NCBI GenBank assembly: GCA_031431125.1
Contig: JANPCX010000013.1
Coordinates: 1-53,983 of the forward strand
Reading direction: 5' to 3'
Source of the DNA: JANPCX01 sp031431125
GTDB lineage: Bacteria > Pseudomonadota > Gammaproteobacteria > Burkholderiales > Burkholderiaceae_C
Length of the DNA stretch: 53,983 nt
This document shows positions 1-7,594 of the stretch, in pieces; positions within the stretch are counted from its first letter, which is position 1; every line of letters begins with the position of its first letter. Below the pieces are notes generated by a model. That model did not search any database. It saw nothing but the letters and a program-made list of their open reading frames with translations, and was not told the DNA's origin. Made by a program: the position numbers and the translations under genes.

Positions 1-140
1 CGTTCTACAACCATCGCCGGCTTCACTCCACGCTGGGTTACATCAGTCCAATGAAGTATGAAGAAAACTGGCACGCGGGCCAGGCTAAACAAGCCGCGTA
101 ACCGAGTGGCTATGCACTACGTCGAACAGGGGCAAGGTCA
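1..140 (+). mobile_element. Right end of an IS3-family insertion sequence (partial)
   Basis: The window opens inside the last codons of an IS3-family OrfB transposase, and the likely right terminus follows. Bases 121-140 read GTCGAACAGGGGCAAGGTCA. Its reverse complement begins TGACCTTGCCCC, which resembles the TGACCTGCCCC-type terminal repeats of many IS3-family elements. I therefore place the element boundary at 140. The left end lies outside the window, so neither the inverted repeat pair nor the target duplication can be confirmed. The element ends 45 bp beyond the recJ stop codon. The family call is seen in the protein tail; the exact boundary is inference. Confidence 0.7.
3..101 (+). CDS. 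IS3-family transposase OrfB, C-terminal 32 residues (partial)
   Basis: This is the 3' end of a transposase gene cut by the window edge. The frame starting at base 3 reads FYNHRRLHSTLGYISPMKYE and ends in TAA at 99-101. The YNxxRxHxxLGYxSPxxYE signature is the standard C-terminal tail of the rve (DDE) integrase domain in IS3-family OrfB proteins, around and after the catalytic glutamate region. Nothing can be said about whether the upstream part, including the D, D and E residues and the programmed frameshift, is intact. Confidence 0.88.
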   Translation, partial: FYNHRRLHSTLGYISPMKYEENWHAGQAKQAA

Positions 141-185
141 CCGTTCCACAACGGTACCGTCGCACACGTGTTTCTTAACATCGGT

Positions 186-1922
186 CTACGCCTCCACTCC
201 CTGCACCACCATCTGCACCCGCTGTCTTCCGTTGTACTCGTCCACACTCAGTCGGTAGGCCAGCTTGACTTGGGCGGGCAACTGGTCAACGTGACCGAAC
301 CAGATAGCGTCCCGCAATTGGCCCGCGTGTTTGATGTTGAGTTTGAGGTGTTTCTCGCCTACCAAACGTTGCGAGACCACTTCCACCGCGTCGCAGAACA
401 CCGGGGCTTCAAAGGCTTGGCCCCAGACTTGGGCGTCCAGGTGTTGAATCGTTTCAACGTTGAAGTACTCCAGCCCCAAGGGGCCGTCGCTCAGGATGGT
501 GCGGTTGAGCAAACTGGGTTCCAACCACTCTTGCGCCACCTGCTGAAACGCGGCATCGAAGGTGGCGAAGCCGCCTTCGTCCAGGGTGCAACCCGCCGCC
601 ATCGCATGGCCGCCGAATTTTTTGAGCACGCCGGGGTGGCGTTTGGTCACCAAGTCCAGCGCGTCGCGCAAGTGAAAACCAGGAATGGAGCGGCCCGAGC
701 CTTTGAGTAGGCCATCTTGACCACGCGCAAAAACGAAAGTGGGGCGGTGCAGTTGGTCCTTCAGGCGCGAGGCCACGATGCCGACCACGCCTTCGTGGAA
801 GGCTTCGTCAAAGAGTGCCAGGGCCGGGGGTGAGCTTTGTTCGGCGCGTGCGGCCAGCAGGTTTTCCAGCAGCATCTCGGCTTGCTCTCGCATGCCCGCT
901 TCCACGTCGCGGCGTTCGCGGTTGATGCCATCCAAAGTTTTGGCCAATTCGGCGGCGCGGCCAGCGTCGTCGGTGAGCAGGCATTCAATGCCCAAAGTCA
1001 TGTCAGACAAGCGGCCGGCCGCGTTGATGCGTGGGCCCAGGGCAAAACCAAAATCAAAGCCACTGGCGCGGCGCGCATCGCGGCCTGCGGCGACGAAGAG
1101 GGCCGCCACGCCGGCTTGCATCTTGCCCGCGCGGATGCGCTTCAAACCTTGGGACACCAAACGTCGGTTGTTGGCGTCCAGTTTGACCACGTCGGCCACC
1201 GTGCCCAGGGCCACGAGGTCGAGCAGGGCGTCAAGCCGGGGTTGTGTTTCCGCTGTGAAAACGCCACGTGTGCGCAACTCACTGCGCAAGGCCAGCAGCA
1301 CGTAAAACACCACACCCACACCGGCGAGGTTTTTGCTACCAAAGGCGCAACCGGGTTGGTTGGGGTTGACGATGACGTTAGCGTCGGGCAGCACCACCTG
1401 GTCTTGTTCGAGTGCGGGCAGGTGGTGGTCGGTGATGACCACAGCCAAGCCCTGGGCGCGGGCATGGGCCACCCCGGCGATGCTGGCGATGCCGTTGTCC
1501 ACCGTGAGCAAGACTTGCGGCTTCAAGGCGCCAGCCAATGCCAGGTCAACAATCGCGGGTGTCAGGCCGTAGCCGTGAATGGCACGGTCGGGCACCACAT
1601 AGCCCACTGTTTCTGCAGCCGCACCGAGCAACTTCAAACCTCGCAGGGCCACAGCGCAGGCCGTGGCGCCGTCGCAGTCGTAGTCGGCCACCACGCAGAT
1701 GCGCTCGCCCTTTGTGATGGAATCGGCCAAACGTTGCGCGGCGGCGGTGGCACCGAGCATGTCGGTGGGCGGCAGCAGTTTGGCCAAGCCGTCGTCGAGT
1801 TCGCTGGCATCACGCACGCCACGTGCCGCAAACAGGCGGGCGAGCAAGGGGTGCACACCCGCTTGCTCCAAGGCCCAGGCGGCACGGGGCGGTACATCGC
1901 GGTTTTGAATGGAGGGACTCAC
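186..1922 (-). CDS. recJ: Single-stranded-DNA-specific exonuclease RecJ
   Basis: RecJ is the cytoplasmic 5'-to-3' ssDNA exonuclease of the RecF recombination pathway, mismatch repair and base excision repair. The protein is 578 aa, the usual length. The DHH-family motifs are visible: VVADYDCDG at about residues 77-85, VDNG at about 141-144 and DHH at 165-167. A glycine-rich GGHAMAAG motif of the DHHA1 domain lies in the C-terminal half. I chose the GTG at 1922 because it forms a 4-base GTGA overlap with the stop of the upstream gene and gives the family length. The longer open frame reaching 2471 only runs through that neighbour. Translation is probably coupled to the upstream rpfE-like gene. 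Confidence 0.96.
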   Translation of the reverse strand: MSPSIQNRDVPPRAAWALEQAGVHPLLARLFAARGVRDASELDDGLAKLLPPTDMLGATAAAQRLADSITKGERICVVADYDCDGATACAVALRGLKLLGAAAETVGYVVPDRAIHGYGLTPAIVDLALAGALKPQVLLTVDNGIASIAGVAHARAQGLAVVITDHHLPALEQDQVVLPDANVIVNPNQPGCAFGSKNLAGVGVVFYVLLALRSELRTRGVFTAETQPRLDALLDLVALGTVADVVKLDANNRRLVSQGLKRIRAGKMQAGVAALFVAAGRDARRASGFDFGFALGPRINAAGRLSDMTLGIECLLTDDAGRAAELAKTLDGINRERRDVEAGMREQAEMLLENLLAARAEQSSPPALALFDEAFHEGVVGIVASRLKDQLHRPTFVFARGQDGLLKGSGRSIPGFHLRDALDLVTKRHPGVLKKFGGHAMAAGCTLDEGGFATFDAAFQQVAQEWLEPSLLNRTILSDGPLGLEYFNVETIQHLDAQVWGQAFEAPVFCDAVEVVSQRLVGEKHLKLNIKHAGQLRDAIWFGHVDQLPAQVKLAYRLSVDEYNGRQRVQMVVQGVEA

Positions 1923-2878
1923 AGGGCTTGCAGCCAAGCGGCTGTGTCGGGGGTGGTGAAGGTGGATTGAAGGCGCATCAAGAGGGAGGCCTTGGCCGGC
2001 GTGGTCCATGATTGCGCGTGGCGTTCGCCACAAAGGGTGAGTGTGACGGTTTGCCCTTGCTTGGCCGCTTGATTCAAGACCGCCAGCACCTCGGCATCCA
2101 ACTGCAGCCACGCGTCCCGCCACGACGCCCAATCGTCGGCCAACAAAGAGGCCCGAAGCAGCTGGTTCACCTCGACGGGGTGGTCCGTGGTTTTGGCTTG
2201 CCATCGGCCGCACCCGCTCAACCAAAACGAGTTCACTGCCAGGAGACCCCTTGCGTCGCGTTGGTTGGTGATGTCGTGGGGATAGAGCAGCATCTGAAAT
2301 TCGTTTTGCAGGCGCCGCAGCTTGCGCAGCTCGGCTTGCGCATGCGCCGATGTGGCGGCCGATGCTTGAAGCCACAGGTCCACATTGCGACCCAACACAC
2401 GGTCCAGGCTGGCACAGGGCAGCTGGGCCAGGCTGTCGTGCTGCAGGTACCAGCGTGTGGGGGCGGCCCAATGCATGCCGAAACCTTCGCTTTCAAACAG
2501 ATCACGCACCGCTTGGAAAATCGCGCGTGATTCGGGCTCATGAAGATGCAGCGCCTCGGGGTCGGTCAAGGTGACGTTGTCGCGGCCCAGCAACCAGTGC
2601 ACCGGCGTCATGCAACCCCAGGCTTGATCTGCCACCACCAGGCCATCCGAAGCTGCGGCTTCGGCGGCGAATGGCCAGCACCCATCAGACCCTTGCCATC
2701 TCCAGGCCTCGGCCAAGGCGCGTTCGTGGGGCGGGGTCAAGCTGTATTCATCCCCCTCCAAACGTTGGGTGGGCAAGAGGCGCTTGAGAAGCTGGGTGAG
2801 GTGGGGCAGGGCGAGGTCGCGCAAAACATGTTGGGCGGGAACGCTGACGGCCGACGCAAAGGGAATCAACAGGTGCAT
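1919..2878 (-). CDS. RpfE-type conserved protein (COG4255-like) upstream of recJ
   Basis: This is a 319-residue protein beginning MHLLIPFASA at an ATG at 2878. It belongs to a conserved family of beta- and gammaproteobacteria, often annotated as RpfE-type regulatory protein or as a phosphoglycerate-mutase-like protein. In Xanthomonas rpfE also lies near recJ, and the neighbourhood here agrees with that. I see no signal peptide or membrane segment and no motif that proves an enzymatic activity. Its biochemical role is not established. It overlaps recJ by four bases and is most likely co-transcribed with it. The open frame extends 39 codons further upstream, but the added part is basic, low-complexity and lacks family character. 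Confidence 0.75.
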   Translation of the reverse strand: MHLLIPFASAVSVPAQHVLRDLALPHLTQLLKRLLPTQRLEGDEYSLTPPHERALAEAWRWQGSDGCWPFAAEAAASDGLVVADQAWGCMTPVHWLLGRDNVTLTDPEALHLHEPESRAIFQAVRDLFESEGFGMHWAAPTRWYLQHDSLAQLPCASLDRVLGRNVDLWLQASAATSAHAQAELRKLRRLQNEFQMLLYPHDITNQRDARGLLAVNSFWLSGCGRWQAKTTDHPVEVNQLLRASLLADDWASWRDAWLQLDAEVLAVLNQAAKQGQTVTLTLCGERHAQSWTTPAKASLLMRLQSTFTTPDTAAWLQAL

Positions 2879-2913
2879 GCCCCGGATTATCAGCAGCCGA
2901 CGAGCAGGGGGTG

Positions 2914-3798
2914 TTATTGGCCTTGGGCGGTGTCGCCGCGAGGATGAAGAGAAAAATGAAACGACGCCCCTTGGCCCACTTCCGCTTGCGCCCAAATCTC
3001 GCCACCATGTCGCTGCACGATGCGTTTGACCGATGCCAGGCCCACGCCAGTTCCCGCGAAGTCGGTGGCGCTGTGCAGACGCTGGAACACGCCAAAGAGG
3101 CGGTCGGCAAAACGCATGTCGAAACCGGCGCCGTTGTCGCGCACTGTGTAGGTGTGGGCTTGTTCACTGTGTGGTGCGAGCCAAATTTCCGCGTCCGGCC
3201 GTTTGCTGGTGTATTTCCAGGCGTTGCCCAGCAGGTTTTCTAGAACAACACGCAGCAAGGTCGGGTCACCCTGCGTGGTCAGGCCAGGGGCAATGTGGAA
3301 CTGCACCGAACGATCGGGCTTTTCGCGTCGCAAGTCCTCTGCGATGTAGTGCGCGAGTTGGGACAGGTCCACGGTCTGCCGACCCAGTGGTTGGCTGGAC
3401 AGCTGCGACAGCGCCAGCAGTGCGTCGATCATTTGGTTCATGCGGCTAGCGGCACCCAGGACCCGGTCCAGGTGATCGTTGCCGATGCGGTCCAGCTGTG
3501 CACCGTAGTCTTCTTTCAGGATTTTGGTGAAACCTTCAACCACGCGAATTGGCGCGCGCAAGTCGTGCGAAACCGTGTAACTGAATGCATCCTGGGCGGT
3601 CTTGTCCTGCGCTTGTGGTTTTGTCGCTGCAGATGGCGCAGTGGCCTGGACATCAAGGCCAGCTTCACCTGAACCCTTCTTGCTGCCGTGTTGCAGACGT
3701 GTTTGCCACAAGAGCAGCAGCAGCAAACCGAGGGCCAGCAGCAGCAACAGCAGGATCAGCAGGGCCCAAAATGGCCAAGGTTCGGAGGAAACAGGCAT
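2914..3798 (-). CDS. Sensor histidine kinase with a single membrane anchor and no evident sensor domain
   Basis: This is a 294-residue histidine kinase. Residues about 10-31 form one very Leu-rich membrane segment. A short Ala/Lys/Gln linker follows, then a HisKA domain with the H-box SYTVSHDLRAP (His78), an N-box near NLLGNAWKYTS, and ATP-lid G-boxes DNGAGFDM and GTGVGLASV. The kinase core resembles phytochrome-type (Cph1-like) kinases. Only about 40 residues separate membrane and HisKA, so no PAS, Cache or HAMP domain fits. The start at 3798 has a GGAG Shine-Dalgarno about 5 bases upstream. No response regulator is adjacent on this strand. The gene is divergent from the hybrid kinase at 3999, so partnership with that relay is possible but only inferred. 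Confidence 0.85.
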   Translation of the reverse strand: MPVSSEPWPFWALLILLLLLLALGLLLLLLWQTRLQHGSKKGSGEAGLDVQATAPSAATKPQAQDKTAQDAFSYTVSHDLRAPIRVVEGFTKILKEDYGAQLDRIGNDHLDRVLGAASRMNQMIDALLALSQLSSQPLGRQTVDLSQLAHYIAEDLRREKPDRSVQFHIAPGLTTQGDPTLLRVVLENLLGNAWKYTSKRPDAEIWLAPHSEQAHTYTVRDNGAGFDMRFADRLFGVFQRLHSATDFAGTGVGLASVKRIVQRHGGEIWAQAEVGQGASFHFSLHPRGDTAQGQ

Positions 3799-3998
3799 CG
3801 CTCCGATTCTAGGTAGGCGCCTGGCACTCGGTGGACCAAACTCGCTGCGCCACGCCTGCAATCCCTGGCAGGCTTCAAGTTTGCCCCTGGGCAGCCGAAG
3901 AAAAGGCGTTGGCCTCGCTCCTGGTCTGATTTGGGGCCGGGAAACTCCGCTTTTTTCAATCGACCAAACCAAGCCCGACTGGTCTACTCTGTTTACCC

Positions 3999-6900
3999 AT
4001 GTTGCCTTCGCTTGCCCGAACCATGATCTGCCTGGCCCTTGTGATGGCCGGTTTGGCGCTTTTTGTCGTTGAACAGGCGGCTTTGGGCTTGGGTTTTGCC
4101 GCCGTGCTGGCGGCCCTTGGGACTTGGATGCTGAGCCGCAAAGTGGCGGACACGACCGACAGCGCCTCTCCTGGCATCAGCACTTTGGCCGAGGCGTCCG
4201 ATGGCGTGTTGCCCGATACAGACTTGTTGGAGGTTTTGTGGCGTTGCACCCAACAGATTCAACAGTCACCGTCTTTGGACTCGGCACTGCTGGCGGTACG
4301 CCAGGTCTTGGAACAAGAACTGGGCGCGGTGGGTGTTCGTATTTTGCGAGTGGAACCTAACCCAACCGAGACAGCCTGGGTCAGGGTACTTGAACCCGCT
4401 TTCGCCGAAATTGACGGGTACCGACCGGTGCCGGTGTCTTTGCCTTTGAATCGGTTTCCTCTGGGTGCCGCCATTGCCCAGCAGCACCTGGCCGGGAACG
4501 AAACCGCCGGTTACGCACTGCCAGTGAGCTATTCGGGTCAAACCGTGGCGGTCTTGGAGTTGGCCAAAACCACCTTACCGTGTTCGCCCATGTCCTTGCA
4601 GGCCATGTTGAACATGCTGGGCTTGCAATTGGTGCAGTGCCATGCGCGGGGCTTGGTCGGCATGGCGGCGGTGGCCGACAGCAAAGTCGCCGCAGTCCCG
4701 CCGCCTCCCAGCCAAGCCCAGGATGCCACCCAGCAGTTCAATGTCTTGATTCAGGCCTTGCCAGAGCCCGTTTTCTTGTTTGATGCCCCGACGCTTGCTT
4801 TGCTGGCAATGAACACGGCGGCCGAGCAACAGTTTTCGCTGACTCGAGCGCAGGTGCTTGGTAAGCGGCTGGACGAGGCCTTCCATCCCGCCCTGGCTGC
4901 CATGGCTGAGCCTGCCCTGCGGGAGGCCTTGCAGCGCAACGAGGTGGGCCAGGACATGAACCCGCCCAAAGAGGCTTGGATCCAACAATTCGACTGGTCC
5001 CCTCATCCCGAATCGCCCCAAAGTGTGCGCACGGTGCAGGTGTCCAATGTGGTGATTCAGGACGCCGCGGGGCAAGCGCTTTGGTTGATGGCCCTGGCAC
5101 GCGATGTGACGCAGGAGCAGCGGGCCAAGCGTGATTTGAGCGAAGCCCAAGCGGTTTTGCACCAGTTTGCAGAAACCGTGGACGAAAGTCTGTTTGTCAC
5201 CAACCCAGAGCGCACCGTCTTTCATTTTTTGGCGGGCAGCTTGTTTGATGTGTGGGGCGTGACCCGAGGCCGATTGGCTGCCGAACCGGGCTGTCTCTTG
5301 AATCAGGTCATTGATGAAGACCGGGGCATCATCGCTCAGCGCATGGCGTCCGAACGTGCAGGAAAGCCTGGCGATTTTTCGTTCCGAATTCACCATCCCA
5401 CGAAGGGCAGGCGCTGGTTGCGCTCACGCACGCGCAGTGTGATCACGCCTGAGGGCGAATTGCGCGTCTACGGAACGGTCACTGACGTGACGGCTGACAA
5501 GCAGCGCGAAATTGAGCTGCGCATGGCACGTGATGCGGCTGAGAGTGCCAGCATGGCCAAGAGCCAGTTTCTGGCCAATATGAGCCATGAAATTCGCACC
5601 CCGATGAACGGCATTTTGGGTATGACAGAGCTGCTGCTGGGCACATCACTGAAAGATGAACAGCGGCGTTTTGCCCAGGCGGTGTACCGATCGGGTGAGT
5701 CCTTGCTGGAAATCATCAATGACATTCTGGATTTCTCAAAAATTGAGGCTGGCAAGATGGAGCTGGCCGTGGCCGATTTTTCGCTGCGCGGCGTGGTCGA
5801 AGACACCTTGGAGTTGTTGGCTCCCCGCGCCCATGAAAAAGGCCTCGATCTGAGTTTCCGCGAAGAGCCAGATTTGCCCCCCTGTGCCCAGGGCGATGCG
5901 TTGCGACTGCGTCAGGTGCTGACCAATTTGGTCGCCAACGCCATCAAGTTCACTCAAAGTGGCGAAGTGGTGGTGGACCTGCGCCGCCTGCCGCAAGGCG
6001 GTCCGGAAGACTTGTGGTTTGAGTTTGCCATCCGCGACACGGGCATAGGCATTGAAGCGGACAAACTTCCTCGGCTTTTCAGCGCCTTCACCCAGGTGTC
6101 CTCTGACATGTCCCGCCGCTACGGTGGAACCGGCTTGGGTTTGGCCATTTCCAAACAATTGGTGGAGTTGATGGGCGGGCAGCTGCGCGTCAAAAGCGCC
6201 CCCGGCCAGGGTTCGGAGTTTTCCTTTGCGATTCGCCTGCGACCTGCGGTCAGTCCTCAACTCAACATGCCTGTGGATGAGTTGCAATTGCCACCGCTGC
6301 GGGTTCTGGTGGTGGATGACCACGCCACCAACCGGACCATCCTCAAGAACATTCTTGGCGCTTGGGGTATGACGGTCACCCAGGCTGAAGACGGACAACA
6401 GGCGCTGGAAATCCTGAACCAAAAAGACAATCTGGAAAGCGGCTTTGACCTGGCTTTGGTCGACATGAACATGCCGCGTTTGAATGGCATGGCGCTCGCT
6501 CAGGCCATCACGGCTGGCGGCCGACACGGCGGCATGCGCATGGTGCTGCTGTCATCCGCGTCGTCGCCAGACGATGCCAGCGCCGCATTGGCGGCAGGTT
6601 TCGACCGGTTTTTGCCCAAACCGATACGCAAAGCCGAGCTGCGGCAAACCATCGTCAGCCTGCGGGCGGCCCAAGGACGAGCCGATGATGGCCCGGTCGC
6701 CGAGCCGCTGCTCAGTGGCCAAGTCCTGGTCGTCGAGGACAACCCGGTCAACCAGGAAGTCATTGGCCAAATGTTACGAAGCCTGGGCCTGAAAGTTCAG
6801 ATGGCGTCGGGTGCCATGCATGGTTTACGCTCGCTGTGTGAGGCACACTTCGACCTGGTGCTCATGGACATCATGATGCCGGGGATGGATGGGGTGGAAG

Positions 6901-7580
6901 CCGTGAGCTGGTTCAGGCGCGGTTCCGGGGCACGGTTTCAGTTCAAAACGCCCACCACCACACCCGTCATCGCGGTGACCGCCAACGCCATGGAAGGTGA
7001 TGAAGAGCGATTTTTAAGCCTCGGTTTCAACGACTATTTGTCTAAACCTTTCCGCCAAAATCAACTACTGACTATGTTAACCAGGTACTTGCGCCCGAAC
7101 TTCGCCATGGCTGCTGCGCCCCCATCAGGGTCGGCCCCGCCTTCTGCTCCTGCATCGCCTGCGGCTTTCAGCAGCCTATCGGGCGTGCAGTCGGTGTTGG
7201 ACAACACCGCCTTGGATCGTTTGCGGGAATTGGATCCGAGTGGCCAGAACAAACTGATGCAGCGTGTGATCGCGGCTTTCGAGACTTCTGTGGCACGCAT
7301 GTTGCCCCAAGTTCAACAAGCCAGCCAAAACAACGACAGAGACGGCATGCGCCATGTCGCACACACCTTGAAGTCCTCCTCAGCCAGTATTGGTGCTCTG
7401 CGTTTGTCCAAGATGTGCGCGGAGCTAGAAACCATCATCCGCACCCAACGCGAGGACGACACGGCTCCTTATGTGGTGGCCATTTGTGCGGAAGTGGAGG
7501 TTGTGTTGCAGGCGCTCCGAGCGCTGGGCGCGGGTGGCGATACGGCCACGACGACCTTGAGTGCAGGGACTGCGGCTTGA
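3999..7580 (+). CDS. Hybrid sensor histidine kinase: 2 TM, PAS-like domains, HisKA, HATPase, two REC, HPt
   Basis: This 1193-residue membrane phosphorelay kinase is of BarA-like architecture. Two hydrophobic segments lie at about residues 8-24 and 27-45. A divergent GAF-like region follows at about 80-220, then two PAS-type regions at about 250-380 and 385-505. The HisKA H-box has NMSHEIRTPMNG with His530, followed by N- and G-boxes of the ATPase. REC1 has Asp822 in VDMNMP and REC2 has Asp957 in MDIMMP. The C-terminal HPt domain carries His1122 in AHTLKSSSASIG. All four relay residues are present, so the protein should run an internal His-Asp-His relay. The next gene, 14 bp downstream, is a REC-GGDEF-EAL protein and is the most economical output partner. 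The start lacks a clear Shine-Dalgarno; ATG 4023 is an alternative. Confidence 0.93.
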   Translation: MLPSLARTMICLALVMAGLALFVVEQAALGLGFAAVLAALGTWMLSRKVADTTDSASPGISTLAEASDGVLPDTDLLEVLWRCTQQIQQSPSLDSALLAVRQVLEQELGAVGVRILRVEPNPTETAWVRVLEPAFAEIDGYRPVPVSLPLNRFPLGAAIAQQHLAGNETAGYALPVSYSGQTVAVLELAKTTLPCSPMSLQAMLNMLGLQLVQCHARGLVGMAAVADSKVAAVPPPPSQAQDATQQFNVLIQALPEPVFLFDAPTLALLAMNTAAEQQFSLTRAQVLGKRLDEAFHPALAAMAEPALREALQRNEVGQDMNPPKEAWIQQFDWSPHPESPQSVRTVQVSNVVIQDAAGQALWLMALARDVTQEQRAKRDLSEAQAVLHQFAETVDESLFVTNPERTVFHFLAGSLFDVWGVTRGRLAAEPGCLLNQVIDEDRGIIAQRMASERAGKPGDFSFRIHHPTKGRRWLRSRTRSVITPEGELRVYGTVTDVTADKQREIELRMARDAAESASMAKSQFLANMSHEIRTPMNGILGMTELLLGTSLKDEQRRFAQAVYRSGESLLEIINDILDFSKIEAGKMELAVADFSLRGVVEDTLELLAPRAHEKGLDLSFREEPDLPPCAQGDALRLRQVLTNLVANAIKFTQSGEVVVDLRRLPQGGPEDLWFEFAIRDTGIGIEADKLPRLFSAFTQVSSDMSRRYGGTGLGLAISKQLVELMGGQLRVKSAPGQGSEFSFAIRLRPAVSPQLNMPVDELQLPPLRVLVVDDHATNRTILKNILGAWGMTVTQAEDGQQALEILNQKDNLESGFDLALVDMNMPRLNGMALAQAITAGGRHGGMRMVLLSSASSPDDASAALAAGFDRFLPKPIRKAELRQTIVSLRAAQGRADDGPVAEPLLSGQVLVVEDNPVNQEVIGQMLRSLGLKVQMASGAMHGLRSLCEAHFDLVLMDIMMPGMDGVEAVSWFRRGSGARFQFKTPTTTPVIAVTANAMEGDEERFLSLGFNDYLSKPFRQNQLLTMLTRYLRPNFAMAAAPPSGSAPPSAPASPAAFSSLSGVQSVLDNTALDRLRELDPSGQNKLMQRVIAAFETSVARMLPQVQQASQNNDRDGMRHVAHTLKSSSASIGALRLSKMCAELETIIRTQREDDTAPYVVAICAEVEVVLQALRALGAGGDTATTTLSAGTAA

Positions 7581-7594
7581 CCGCACAAAACGCC

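Noticed and set aside
1923..2471. N-terminal extension of the recJ frame
   Set aside because: It lies wholly inside the rpfE-like gene in another frame; the GTG with a 4-base overlap gives the normal RecJ length.
3710..3770. CAG/CTG trinucleotide-rich stretch that looks like a microsatellite
   Set aside because: It encodes the Leu-rich membrane helix of the sensor kinase, and the repeats are interrupted; coding explains it.
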